Of a DNA stretch of 64,000 nucleotides, positions 44,957 through 56,698 are shown piece after piece. The stretch spans positions 15,119,614-15,183,613 of the forward strand of contig OX388321.1 of assembly GCA_947579605.1 (NCBI GenBank), read 5' to 3'. The notes beneath the pieces are model-generated. The model did no database searches and was not told where the DNA came from. It worked only from the letters and a program-made list of their open reading frames with translations. Position 1 is the first letter of the stretch, and each line of letters begins with the position of its first letter. This DNA is from Athripsodes cinereus. Lineage: Eukaryota; Arthropoda; Insecta; Trichoptera; Leptoceridae. Both the position numbers and the translations under genes were made by a program.

Positions 44957-45102
44957 TATTCAGCGATGAGGCTTGCCACCCATCCTGAATGTCTTGATTT
45001 TATATTGGCACGAAGAGGACAGTTTGCATGTTTCTTACATGCAGCTGATCTGCTGGCTACCCCACTTGTGGGATATGCCGTGATGGTATAGTAGTAGTAG
45101 TA
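44957..45102 (+). mobile_element. Family A SINE, 5' truncated, perfect 12-bp duplication
   Basis: Starts at TTCAGCGATGAGGCTTGCC and ends GCCGTGATGGTATAGTAGTA. GAATAAATATAT occurs at 44943-44954 and 45103-45114. Little divergence from the consensus, so a recent insertion. Confidence 0.9.
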
Positions 45103-45294
45103 GAATAAATATATAAATCATTTAATTCGTGGAAAGTGATTAGAAATATAGTTTAAGTTAACTAGGTAAGTGGTTTAAAATGACATCTTTTTTATGTATT
45201 TCAAAGAGACATTCTGAGCCAACAAAATTAGAGAAAAATATCAAAGTTTATATCAGTTATTTTAGAAGGATTAACTATGTAACAGTTACGAGAC

Positions 45295-45463
45295 ATTTTG
45301 AATGTTTTTTGAGTATTCTACAATGCACATCCGTTACTTGATTATTTAAAACGCGATCGATTTCGGTAAATCGAAACCGATCGATCGTTTACCGAAATCG
45401 ATCGTGATTTAAATAATCAAGTAACGGATGTGCATTGTAGAATACTTAAAAAACATTCAAAAT
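45295..45463. repeat. Hairpin with 76-bp arms and 17-bp loop
   Basis: Arms 45295-45370 and 45388-45463 mirror each other with only 3 mismatches; the loop contains CGATCGATCG. ATCAAAGTTTAT flanks loosely at 45240 and 45462. Confidence 0.9.
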
Positions 45464-45562
45464 CAAAGTTTATCTCTAATTTTCTTCTTTAGTAAAACAA
45501 TTTTCAAAAATTTCTTGCGACGTGCATACTATGAAAGAGAGGAACTGGGAATGTTGCTCAAG

Positions 45563-45825
45563 CTTAAAGAGAACCTCGAGTCGATGCATAATAATCGAAA
45601 CTCTGAATCATAGATTCCTAAAAGGAAGTTAACATAATTATGTATTTGTATCATCTACAAAATATCTACCTAATTTATACCTATTCAAATAGGTTTACTA
45701 GTGTACTTTACACTCGCCTTATAAGTGAGGGGTCGTAGATTTGATTCTCGTAGTGAACAAAATGTTCTGCTAGTTTCCGGAGTTAAATTGATTGGGATGA
45801 TTAATCTAGAGTAGTTCAAAACAAA
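45563..45825 (+). mobile_element. tRNA-like family C, single decayed copy
   Basis: Aligns with the right arm of the 8.5-9.1 kb palindrome: CTTAAAGAG, TCGATGCATAATAATCGAAA/CTCTGAATCAT, CTAAAAGGAAGTTAACAT, ATCTACC, CACTCGCCTTATAAGTGAGGG and GTTAAATTGATTGGG ... CTAGAGTAGTTCAAAAC. The tRNA-like part has lost its B box (TTTGATTCTCG). It proves the 300-bp arm is a dispersed unit, not a local inversion. Confidence 0.75.
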
Positions 45826-47164
45826 AATGATTATGATTTAATGAGTTGTGTTTATTTTAGGCGAAGACTGTTATTTAATTTGCGGATAGACCTGTACAAA
45901 CGATGATTCCTAAAACTACTCTATTTTCTAACTTTTTACTTAGATTTTAAGGTTTTACGATTCATAATTAATTTATCTGACGAAGAACAATATTATATTT
46001 CAAACTCATTAGGTACTTAAATATTTGTATTCAATACTTTCCCATGAACAACCACTAGACAAAAACAAACTTTAGAATTTCAATATAAACCGCATCCAAG
46101 TTAAGCAATTGGACCTCGTAAGAACATATTAAAATAAATTTTCTGAGAATAATATTTTAATAAAAATTATTCTACGAAAATCACCGAAAAAGAAAATTTT
46201 ATTTTGTTTTATAGATCCATGTATTATATTACATGTTGTAAGAAAATAATTTTGGAAAGCATAGAAATATCATTTTGAAAAAGATCTTTTATAATGTATT
46301 ACAAATCCTTTGATCTTTATATTTATCCTTTCAACAAATCAATTTTGTTTACCTACCAACAAAGTAATTTAAAAATTCTGGAATTTCAACATGTGAATAA
46401 CACAACAAAATACATAAATAATTGATTATTATGATCTAAAGAATGTGTAATCATAAGTATTTACGGGTATGCTTTATATGATTTTTTGTTTCTTTTGAAC
46501 TTTGATATTTCTCTTTGGAAGATAAAACATAGAAAATAAGCTTACTAAATTACGAATTTCGAACTCATTACTAGGTTTATAAATTGCGATTATAACGGCT
46601 TCAATTTATGTAGCATTGGGTGGGTGGTGATTATAATCAATAAAATGGTTGAAAATTATAATGAATAAATCGAAAGGAAAATTACATCAAACGAACCATA
46701 AATGTTCCACCACCAAATACGACTAATACAAGCAAATCCAATTTCCTCCCGAAATCTTATTATACTTGTGCCTACTAGCTACTTACTTAATTTTATAACA
46801 CCCCTTCTTCTATTTTATTCCGATGCTGTGTTTCAACCAATATTACTTGTTATAAATAAATGAAAAGTTTACGTTTATGCTAACGTTTAAAGGCAATAGT
46901 GATAGGAAAAGCATCTAGGACACTGTATTATAATTCTACGATTTAACTTACAAAGTAAGGTTCAAACAAAACATAACCTAAAACACTAAAGTACATAAAT
47001 ACTTTAATGTTGTTCCTCATTTTTTTTTTTGATTTTCTTTCAACAACAAATAATTAATTAACACTGGTTTGTACTTAAACACATGGAAAATCGATAAATA
47101 TTTATGAAGAGTTTTTACCAACCACATACAATTTACAAATAAATTTGACTCCATCCAATACCTC
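45826..47164. other. AT-rich non-coding stretch
   Basis: No feature recognised. Confidence 0.5.
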
Positions 47165-47167
47165 TCC

Positions 47168-47272
47168 ATGTTTTGTCTTTACAGCGGAGAGTATGGCTCT
47201 CAAAGAAGTATTGTCAATAATCGATGTCCACAATATACCTCAAACAGCAGTCTTTTCGGACCAGTTTTCTTA
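47168..47272 (+). pseudogene. RNase H fragment of a non-LTR retrotransposon
   Basis: The plus frame SPCFVFTAESMALKEVLSII DVHNIPQTAVFSDQ matches the FTAE..A...AL......AVIFSDS block of the RNase H domain found at the C-terminus of jockey/I-type LINE proteins. The glutamate of TAE and the aspartate of FSD are the catalytic acids of that domain. The match stops at FSDQ, where CAGTTTTCTTATA is tandemly doubled. Roughly 34 codons survive; the rest of the element is not visible nearby. Confidence 0.72.
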
Positions 47273-48469
47273 TACAGTTTTCTTATACATACATATATCT
47301 TGAATGCCAAAGGCTAATCAATAAATCTTGACTTCTGCCACAAAGATGTTGTTAATTGTATTTCAATTTTGATATGATTTAATAAGGTTTTTGAATGAGT
47401 TAATGAAAAGTAATGGCATCGTACTGATCAGAAAATTTTGTCAATATATGAAAAGCTTCAGGCCGTTTAACTGTAGTGGTTGGAAAGTAAGTTAAATAAA
47501 ATGAATCACATACTTAATCAACTTCAAAAAAAAGTGTAGAAAATCAATTATTGAAATTTATTTTATAATGTGAGCAGGTTTTTTCAAAGGTACATGCTTT
47601 CCGATTGGGAATCCCCTGAAGCTTGTTTTTTTTATTCATTGTCTCTTATATGTTGATTGTAGTTGTTTCAAGGATGTTTTTTATAGTTATTGTTTTCTTA
47701 AAGGCTGTTAAACCGTTTACTGTGTTAATAAATAAATAAACTCCAGGTTTATATTTTATTTGTTTGACGCAAGTTAATGAAGGACGAATTCGAGTCAAAA
47801 ATTTATTTCAAAATAAATATTATTATTATTGTTTTGTGATAGCCTAATAAAAAGTAAGAATAAATGTATCTACATTCCTTAATAAGACCACACGAGGGTA
47901 AAAATACACAGTCCTTAAGAAAATTAACTTAATGAAGTTGTACAAATACTTAGCAAAGCATAATCACAATGTAGCTGTTACGAGAATGTTGCCATTTAAT
48001 AAAATTACATTTTAGGAGTCACGTGATAATGACGCGTTATAGAATGCCGCATTTTTTTGTGAGAAGGTTTTATAAACACGTTTTAAGAACGCGATTTGTA
48101 GCTTTTATAAAATGAGAGAAAGGAAGATATAATTTTACGTACAAACTACAATTTCATCATTTTAAATATTTTACAGTAATTTTGTTAATCTTCTTCATTA
48201 ACTATTAATTACCCATTTTTTCGGCATCGATTGAGTAAATATTTGATATAAAAATAATACAAAATTTTGTGTTTGTATTTTTATAGTTTCAAAAAATGTT
48301 TTTGAGGAATTATAATTTTTTGATTTTATTAAAAATTAACAACATTTTACGATCTGACCCCTTTAACATTTTAACATACATTAATGTGCAGAAATATAAA
48401 AATATAAAAAGATATAACACAATGTATGAAAAATTTGCCTATTATAGTCAAGGCATTTAAGAAGTGTAG
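47273..48469. other. AT-rich DNA with one TAAA-tailed retro end
   Basis: 47620-47738 ends CTTAAAGGCTGTTAAACCG...GTGTTAATAAATAAATAAAC, a member of the TAAA-tailed 3'-end family. Otherwise nothing. Confidence 0.5.
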
Positions 48470-48600
48470 CATACGTCATCGCTGAAGTGAAGATGTTAAA
48501 TATCTATAAACGTAATGTTTTACAAATTTGTTCTATCAACAGGACGCTAGGAAACTTAGAGAAAAGAGTAGGGTAGTTAACTTTTAACCGGGGACTCCAT
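48470..48600 (-). mobile_element. Family A SINE, 5' half only, minus strand
   Basis: Plus strand GTCATCGCTGAAGTGAAGATG, ATGTTTTACAAATTTGTTCT, AACTTAGAGAAAAGAGTAGGG and CCGGGGACTCCAT. It stops in the middle of the SINE, where the 3' end has been deleted or never inserted. Confidence 0.7.
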
Positions 48601-49020
48601 ATGTTAAATGTACCTAATAGAGTACAACATGGATATAGTAAGTTATTCGAAAATTATTTACATTAAATAATTCGTAGGTACTTATGTAGGTACTACTACG
48701 GATACTTACAAGCATGTTCGGTTTATTCCCACATCAAAGATGAGGAAGTGTTGTACTTCTTGTTAATTGCAAGATTATGTCTAATAAATTCAAATATTAC
48801 AACGGATTAGTTAGTATGTAAGCATTTAAGTGAAATAACTGATATCTGTGAGTATTAATACCTAATTAAATAAAACTAAATTTGCTGTTTTTAGTCGTAT
48901 AACATTTTTTACTTAATTGAAAACACAAATCGGCATTGCAGCAGAACCTCAAGTATATTTAAAAAGAGTTTCATTATATGAAGAACATTATTTTTTAATT
49001 TATACACATGAAGCTCTCAT
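48601..49020. other. AT-rich non-coding stretch
   Basis: No feature seen. Confidence 0.5.
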
Positions 49021-49044
49021 CGGGGTTCATTAGAGAGAAAATCA

Positions 49045-49229
49045 GAGCCTCCGGCAAGTTGTTCGGTAGCGTACAAATAACTCTTCGCGTAAGGGTAGGG
49101 ATGCGGGTTCAAATCCCGTCCGGGGCACTACCGAATAAGGTGGCGTTATCTTTTCTTAGCCTTATATGGTAGTTTCATGTGTTAAATTAACAAATATAAC
49201 CTCATACAATGGTTAATTGTAAAAATAAC
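49045..49229 (+). mobile_element. tRNA-derived SINE (third tRNA-like family)
   Basis: GCCTCCGGCAAGTTGTTCGG head, TAGGGATGCGGGTTCAAATC with a canonical B box and a T stem CGGG/CCCG, and CCGGGGCA closing the tRNA-like part with partial acceptor pairing. Body CGAATAAGGTGGCGTTATC follows. Single copy here. Confidence 0.7.
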
Positions 49230-49242
49230 ATCGATAAACACT

Positions 49243-49475
49243 AATGTTTTTAAATGCCACAAACGCTTCACACTTTAAGACATTCGTGGATGTGTGGGTC
49301 TCAAGATGGGATCTGCTACGTCAGCCGGGTCCCCCGCCCACTGACGTGGTAGGATCGGAGATGCCAACACTGGCATAGTGGTATTAAACTAGAGAGAATT
49401 AAAATATTAATAAATCGTCACCTAAGCGGATAAATAGGAGTCCTTGGACTCCTGCAATATCCGAGAAATAAAGTT
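49243..49475 (+). mobile_element. 233-bp retro-insert with perfect 13-bp target duplication
   Basis: ATCGATAAACACT is at 49230-49242 and 49476-49488. The insert is GC-rich in the middle (CAGCCGGGTCCCCCGCCCAC, GACGTGGTAGGATCGGAGATG), with GAGTCCTTGGACTC as an inverted repeat near its 3' end, and ends AAATAAAGTT. No tRNA boxes and no protein frame: probably the 3' end of an unidentified LINE, or a SINE. Confidence 0.75.
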
Positions 49476-49488
49476 ATCGATAAACACT

Positions 49489-50611
49489 TAATTTATTATT
49501 CAATAGAAAAAAAAATAACACATGGATCCAGAAGATATTTTACTTGATTTTATCGTTTCATCAGATCCGTGACGAAACATTACACAATTATCAAAAATAA
49601 AGAATAATAAAATCATAAATCAATAACCAATGCTACAAATTTGAAATATGTGAAAACAAACGAAATTTTTATAAGCTAAACACACAAAAATAAACTAATA
49701 TAATACAATAAAGGTACAAAATCGGTTTATGCACATTAATAGAATATTTAAAAACATAATAATTTTACGAATATTTTTATGGAAACTCAAAACCTTCACA
49801 GAAAAGTAGAGAAAAATCTTATTCGGGAACTTTTTTGTCTTTCTATCAATGAAACTGAATTATTTCATAATAAGAAAGTAATTTTCTTAATGTTTTAAAA
49901 CATTTAATAAAAAGTCATAATGAATCGCCAACAAAGGATTTCTTTAAATTGAAAAGGAAAATTCATTTTATAATATTATTATTCTTGTAGCAAAAAAGTT
50001 TGAGTTTCTTTATCTTTAAGGTCAACATTTAGATTAAAACGGAAAGTTGATAATGAATTTAAAAATAACGCGTCGAGGAATAATAATATAATGAACCAAA
50101 TTTTATGTTTCCAGTTTTCATAAAATAAATCTTATCCTATTGCCTCATCGGAACAAAATAGGTCTCTTACTTTTTTCCAGTCTATTTGGATCCCGTTAAA
50201 ATATGACCATATAAAAAAATTTAGTTTATTTTAAAAGAAAACGATTAATTGCAATAAATTTACATATCTACCACATCACGATCAGTATAATCAGTGGATT
50301 AATTGCATGTAAAATAAATTTCTGATTATGACTGTTGAATCCGATTGTTTAAATGTGTCTTTGTTATACAACAATTGTCATTTTTTTGACAGTTAAATTT
50401 GACAGACGAATTTTTGTCCACTTTCACAAAATAAAAACTTTTTCATAATATAATAAAACATTGCGTAGTGAAAAGTGACATTAATTCTACAAAATTCCAT
50501 TAGGGCATCTTTTGATAATATTTAATTAGTTTAAAAATGCACATAAGGTATGCAAATCTGATGTAGTAAAAATAACCTACATCTAGCGATTATTTGCACT
50601 GCTTTCTGCAC
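49489..50611. other. AT-rich non-coding stretch
   Basis: No feature seen. Confidence 0.5.
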
Positions 50612-50935
50612 ATGGGCTGAAGATCACTCGCTGTGGAGAAGGATGGCTAATGGAATGAGACATAATGGTCACGATCTTTGTGATTCAGGGTACGACGAAA
50701 ATTATGATATCCCTAATACAACGTTAAATAAAGCGATTTGATTGTGTTGTGATTGTAGACTACTTCGATAGCGAAATAAATCATTGAAATCCCGAGACTT
50801 GAAGTTTCAAGCTGCCGAATCATGGAACTGCTGGCATTTTTCCCAATATATTGTTACTTTATTGTATTTTTTTCATGTTAAAGGCTTTAATCACCGTTCA
50901 TTGTTTAAATAATTATTTATAAATTAAAGGTATCA
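50612..50935 (+). pseudogene. Probable LINE C-terminus with worn TAAA-type tail
   Basis: Frame TWAEDHSLWRRMANGMRHNG then HDLCDSGYDENYD resembles the W+RM-rich last codons of LINE proteins. 50868-50935 has TTCATGTTAAAGGCTTTAATC...TTTAAATAATTATTTATAAA, the worn version of the TAAA-tailed ending. Weak; no polymerase motif is left. Confidence 0.4.
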
Positions 50936-52397
50936 TATGGGAAGAGGTAATTAAATTATTTACTGAGGCTCCGCTCTATGTTCTCAAGTAAACTGTAGAA
51001 GGGTAGATACCTACATATAGAAAACATATATAATGAAAATAAATTATGGTTAAACAAGGCACCCCGTCAAATATACATTATACCTTGGAACAATAAGAGG
51101 TTAGCAAAAGTTTAAATAATTAAATATTACGGAAATAATACGGAAAGGTTTGGTTTTAATTATTTAATGAAGCGTTACTGGTTTCATCCACATGCATGCA
51201 TGTTATTCACCACCCTGTGGTATGAATGTATGTAATCTTCAGGGGTTATCATTGGAAAATATTAATTTATATCCGTATCTTTTGCTAAACGATATCATAC
51301 TACGCATGTTATTATTATTCACTGAGGTAATATACTTATACAGAAGTAGCTTTTAACACCAATTTTACTAAATGTTTGTACAATTAAATAGAAGTTCATA
51401 GGTTTGTTTGTGTGTTAAAAATAAAATAGAGAGATATCAAAATATATATAAATTAATAAATAACATGAAAAGAAAAAAACATCATTAAAACTATAAAAAA
51501 TTAAAATAAAATGTTAACAGGTTAAAAATAAGAAAATACAATAAATGGTTAATAATAAATTGAAGAATTAAGACACAATAGTGAAAATATTCTTTTTTTT
51601 TTCTTTTTTACCATTTTGTTGATTTTAAGAGGTCATGTAATTATTAAAGGGGAGGGAGAGGAAGAAAAGTGTGAAAAAATGTTTTAGTGTTGCCGAATAT
51701 TTATTCAGATAAATAAAATTAAAATTATACTTAAATATAACAGTTATTTATGTTTATAAAAAGAAGATACTAAGAAAACTGGCTATTTATGCGTGTGCCT
51801 AATTACCACTTAATGCAAGAAGATATATGTAAGTTTTTTAAAACCTGCTTATTCTTGCACAAAATATATAATAAGGTAGGTAATTTAATTTAGACAAACA
51901 ACATAATAATAAATATAGATAAAGCCGGGTATTTGAATAACTTTAACTCAAATTAATTAATGTTTCATTTATGTATGTAGGTTTTTCCCTAGAAATATTA
52001 ACCATATAGTATGTTTAGAAATTCACATCCTTCACGCACACATAGGTATGTACCTACGTTCTATGTATTTTAGATTTATTATTTTAGGTTAAATTGATAT
52101 TTTAATTTTTCGGTCTACCTGTCTGACCTAAATGCAAAATTTAACTCTCAGTTGATATTTAAATATAAATATTTATTAATTTATTTTTACATTAAAATTA
52201 CAACTATAAAGTAAGTGGAAGGAATAAAACACGAGTAAGGGATATACAAAACATAGGAAGCAAATAAAATAATAAGAAAATTGAAACACTTAAGTATATA
52301 AAGACACAAAATACAACATAATTTAATTAAGTTGAAAACAATTTTAGCCATGCATAAAGTACGCAATAAGCACACAGCTAATATTTTATATTGGAAT
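50936..52397. other. AT-rich non-coding stretch
   Basis: No supported feature; poly-T/poly-A runs near 51590. Confidence 0.5.
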
Positions 52398-52406
52398 CAT
52401 TTAGTC

Positions 52407-52926
52407 CGGTGATTCCCAAAGTGGTCCACGATGACGTGACTAAAAAATGGGAGTCCACGATTTGTAAAAAGGGGTCCATAGTTATAGTATCGGATATTCG
52501 GTAAAAGCACCAGGTACATATACCCGGTACATTGTAGAAAAAGGTACTGGGAGAGAATATTCTTTAAGAAAACCGAGGAGTTTTGGATATATTTCATATT
52601 CCTATACCATTTTCAAAATTCGGCGACGGAGGGGTAGAAATTTAAACGCGTAATATTTTTAAAGTAAGCAATAGTCGGTACAAATACCCGTTACATTGAA
52701 GAAAAAGGTACCTACTGTGAGAAAATGTTCTGTAAGAAAACCGAGGAGTTTTTTTTTAAATATTTCAAATTCCTATACCATTTCGAAAATTTAGCGACGG
52801 GAGAGGGGGGGTAAAATACACCGGAACCAGCAGATTTTCGAAAGTGGTCCATGAGAAAAAAAAGTTCACAGGAACCAGCGGATTTTCGAAAGTGGTCCAT
52901 GAGAAAAAAAAGTTTGGGTACCTCTG
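52407..52926. mobile_element. hAT-like miniature element, 520 bp, with internal duplications
   Basis: Ends CGGTGATTCCCAAAGTGGTCC and complement of CAGAGGTACCCAAACTTT. Flanks ATTTAGTC (52399-52406) and GTTTAGTT (52927-52934) agree at 6 of 8. Inside, two ~0.2-kb tandem units each hold AAGAAAACCGAGGAGTTTT and GGCGACGG/AGCGACGG, and GATTTTCGAAAGTGGTCCAT is repeated twice 44 bp apart near the right end. The overlapping open frames are by-products of these repeats. Confidence 0.75.
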
Positions 52927-52934
52927 GTTTAGTT

Positions 52935-54548
52935 GGTTTACTTGTTAATAAATCTATGGTAATATTTTGGTTTGTAAATGTTATACTGATATTTAAATCG
53001 TGCGTCAGATTGATGAAAAAAATAATACGGTGTATCAAATAATTCATCGTTGTAATCGAGGATCATCTTTAACTGTAACTGTATATTAATGTCTTCGTCT
53101 GTCAAATTGTTTTAATTGTTATTTTTGTTTTATTGTTCAACATGTAAAAGGCTCTGCCGTGTAAAGAGGTTTAATAAAATAAATAAATAAATGTAACTGG
53201 TTAGAATATGCTGTCAAGTGCTCCAGTTCAATGTAGATTAAAAAAAATCTGAAGGAGCAACTGGTAAGTATTGAAAGACCCTTAGTTAGATAATCAAATG
53301 ATGAAGGATATCGCTGGAGGGATGTGGATGCAGCAAGCCCATGACAAAAAAGTTAAAAATCATTAGAGAGGTAGAACCAAATGGCAGAAGAAAAAGAATA
53401 ACCTTGTTAAATGACAAGTGTCTTAATCAAATTTCATTAAGACTTACATGATATATGAGCATAAAATAATTCTACAACATATTGAAAAAAAATCATATGA
53501 ATATCTATTATGTGATAAAGAAATATTAATGAGTAAATATAAAACAATAAAATCAATCAATATTTTATGCGAGTATAACCGTTAAATTAGTTCTATTTAC
53601 AATATTGAGGTTTGAATAATGGAAATCATCCGCATGATGAATTATGTTTTCAACTGAACAAAAACATTAATTTTAAACAAATATTAGAATAGTAGGTATA
53701 TTTGTATAATGATTATTTATATATTCCGAGCGACTTCTGTATATCTTTAAAAGGGAGTTTCATTGCACATTTTACGGAATAAAATGTATTTATGTCTTCC
53801 CGTTTCAGTATAAATTTTGACCCCTTTCCTATCTTGGTCTTAGTAGTTTCAAATATTCAGAAAGACAATTTAATGAATTATAAAATTCAATTAAAGGTTT
53901 CAAAATGAGGGTCTTTCGTTTTCAGAATGATATTGGTTAAGAATAATATTTATGTTTAATATTATTATTCTCTCTCTCTTGTTTCTGCGAAGATCGTCGA
54001 GAAGGTATGTGTTACATTTGAATTTGCAACTGGAAATTATTTTTCATGTAAATTTTGTGTTATTGTAAGAAGGAACACACTCAACATCATATTATATCGT
54101 TTTAAAATATTGTTTTTGCATTTTAATTTTAGAATGGAATAATTTATGTAATAATCTATTGAAATAGAATTTGAACAAAACATCATCGTTTTCTAAACGA
54201 CAAATTTCATTATTTATGATTGATGTAGCATTTTTAACGTTATTTTAAGAGGTAAACACCTTGTTGCTGGCAGATGTTTGACGAGAGCAGTTCAGGAAAG
54301 GAAAGGAAAGTAAATATTGAAGAAACCTAAATACATGAACAGAAAGAAGGCTAAGTTGAAGAAGATAGTTGAACAAACTTTTAAAAATAAAAGAAAAATA
54401 ACCTGTTTCCTTATTATTGAAGTACTTGCACGAACGTACCAGTGAGCAACATAACATTTGTACTAGCCTTTGAGATGAGAAGAATGATATAGAGATAACT
54501 AATTATTTATGGCTTGTATTTAAGTGATCATCAAAAATATACCAAAAT
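52935..54548. other. AT-rich DNA with a TAAA-tailed retro end
   Basis: 53090-53192 ends AACATGTAAAAGGCTCTGCCG and (TAAA)n, a further copy of that 3'-end family. 53270-53410 has LINE-like GCTGGAGGGATGTGGATGC without clear coding. No gene. Confidence 0.5.
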
Positions 54549-54836
54549 CGTCACCAAATAATTCAATATGATTGCCAAAATAGTAGATTGATCATCAAAT
54601 CGTGATCCTCAAATAATTCTAAATTGAACCTTAAAAAATTAAATTTTGTAACCAAATAATTCAATATGATCGCCAAAATAGTAGATTGATCATCAAATCG
54701 TGATCCTCAAATAATTCTAAATTGAACCCTAAAAAATAAAATATTGTCACCAAATAATTCAATGTGATCGCCAAAATAGTAGATTGATCATCAAATCGTG
54801 ATCCTCAAATATTTCTAAATTGAATACAAAACAATA
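54549..54836 (+). repeat. 98-bp tandem repeat, 2.9 units
   Basis: TAGTAGATTGATCATCAAAT at 54581 recurs at 54679 and 54777, exactly 98 bp apart, with TCGTGATCCTCAAATAATTC and CACCAAATAATTCAAT in each unit. Very low divergence. Confidence 0.9.
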
Positions 54837-54941
54837 AAACATTTGCCGGCAAAAATAAAATCTGATTCCAATATAAATTTCTTACAGTTTTGTACATATT
54901 ACTTTTCTGTAGAAAAAAAATACTCGACAACGGGTGGAGCC

Positions 54942-55045
54942 AATTTATGTTCGAACTAGATTTTATTTTCGCCGGTTTTATTTTATTTTTGCTGGCAAAA
55001 ATAAAATAAAACCGGCGAAAATAAAATCTAGTTCGAATATAAATT
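54942..55045. repeat. Palindrome, ~50-bp arms around TG-core
   Basis: GAACTAGATTTTATTTTCGCC then GGTTTTATTTTATTTTTGC is mirrored at once by GCAAAAATAAAATAAAACC and so on to 55045, with one mismatch. A third partial arm (CCGGCAAAAATAAAATCTG) is at 54845. Confidence 0.9.
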
Positions 55046-55294
55046 TCCTTAAGTTTCGTATATTTTACTTTTTCTATGGAAAAAATGCTCGAATACGGGT
55101 GGGGCCGCTCAAGTATCATAGTTCCGATAATAGTGCATCTGCAACGGGTTTGAGTATTCAAATATTATTATTGTAGTCGTGAATAGTGAAATAATAAAAA
55201 GGGTCATGTCATTTTAAGCATTCTTAAAAAAATCACGATAGTGAAGAAAGAGACTTTCTAATGAATTTACATAAATATTATGAACGATTTTTGT

Positions 55295-55570
55295 TATTAT
55301 AATAACAAATTTGGCGATCAATCTACTATTTTGGCAATCAATCTATTTATTTTATGGTCAAATGTATTTTTTGGTGGTCATACCGAAATATTTAGACGAT
55401 CGGAATTTAATATTTGTAGGTAATAATTTTGATGTTAGTTTCATTTATTTGATGATATTTATTTTATATTTTCATGATCGGAATATGAAATATTTGGTGG
55501 TATTGTTTTGGTGTTAATTTTACTTTTTTGATTATCGTTTTATTTTTCTGATGGTCGGTGACTAGGATCA
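55295..55570 (-). repeat. Inverted relative of the 98-bp repeat
   Basis: GGCGATCAATCTACTATTTTGG is the reverse complement of the repeat core, followed by degenerate ATGGTCAAAT, TGATGATATTTATTTT and CATGATCGGAATATG words. With 54549-54836 it brackets the palindrome, giving a foldback layout about 1 kb long. Confidence 0.65.
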
Positions 55571-55667
55571 AAAATATTATTTGATGATCATTTATATAAT
55601 ACCGATTATTTATTTAGTTTTAATTGTTATATTCTCAATTTAATGATATGATAATTACACAACATCA

Positions 55668-56132
55668 CGACACATCCCATAAGTGAGGAAGTTAGAAGAC
55701 CAGCTGCGTGTAATTAACATGCAAGCTAGCCTCTTCCTGCCAAGAAAAAAAATTTACATGGGTGGTGTCGCGGCTAGTTACACCACCTATCCGCTTACAT
55801 TAATTTTAATTAAGAAAATAAATAAATTTGGAACATTTTTGACCTTATTAAATTTAGCAAGGAAAACAATAAATTCAATTTTTCATTCAATTTCATTTTT
55901 CTATACACATTACGTCATCTCCGATTTTGGATAATCATATCATGTTTAAATTGCATAAATATTTAAATTATTTTTTTACTTAACCTCAGTTATAGAATCC
56001 ACAGGTTGCAAACCTTATCGGTGAATTTAAGATGTGAAATGTCTTTATTTTTTCAAACACCTGATTTTTATAGAACACTGAAAAACTTGTGAAGAATAGG
56101 AGACTTATTATTTTCCGGTGCTTCACGAAACG
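55668..56132 (-). mobile_element. Family A SINE split by a ~250-bp insertion, minus strand
   Basis: CACGACACATCCCATAAGTG, AGACCAGCTGCGTG and CCTCTTCCTGCCAAG (to ~55750) continue at ~56003 with GGTTGCAAACCTTATCGGTG, AAATGTCTTTATTTTTTC and CCGGTGCTTCACGAAAC. The inserted piece starts near GGTGGTGTCGCGGCTAGTTAC and is otherwise AT-rich and unidentified. Confidence 0.75.
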
Positions 56133-56698
56133 AAAAAATCATGAAAATACAGTAAATACCGTAAAAAAGCGTTCAACGAAGGTAAAAATAACTCTTGAAG
56201 GTTTTCATTCTCCAAAAGTTTGTTATGCTAGTTAAAAGTTTTTACTAATTAGGAGTTCGAAAACGTGGTTTAAGTATTTATGTACGTTAAGAAGTTGGAA
56301 AAGAAAATATTTACAAAGAATATCTACAACAAATAGCAACCGTCTTAATTTTGTGTGTATTGATTGGACAGCGAAAACTCTTTCCAACCGAACGGGAACT
56401 AATGAAGAAATATTGTGTTCAGGTTATTTTGTGCAGAAATAATACTCTCAATACTTAATACACTGAAGGGAAAGGAAAAAGTCAAACAAAACTAAAAAAA
56501 AAATGTATAAACTAGGGATAGTGATGTAAAGTATCAACACGATTGCTTTTTCACTTAAGAAAGCCAATAGTAATTTCATTCTTTAATTATTTTTCATTGA
56601 ATTTCATTTCAATTGGTCACTTTAGAAAACTTCTATTTTGGTTTCGTTTGGTTAATTAAGTTCCAGTTTTTTGTGTTTTTTAAAAAGATAAAAATATA
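56133..56698. other. AT-rich non-coding stretch
   Basis: No feature seen. Confidence 0.5.

Noticed and set aside
52712..53047. Minus-strand 111-codon frame with doubled FFLMDHFRKSAGS
   Set aside because: The repeat peptide comes from the 44-bp tandem duplication in a hAT-like miniature element.
54549..54836. CRISPR array
   Set aside because: Repeats are 98 bp long without unique spacers and the genome is eukaryotic.
54805..55161. Minus-strand 118-codon and plus-strand 80-codon frames with shared YIRTRFYFRRFYFIFA peptide
   Set aside because: The shared peptide on both strands is simply a consequence of the palindrome at 54942-55045.
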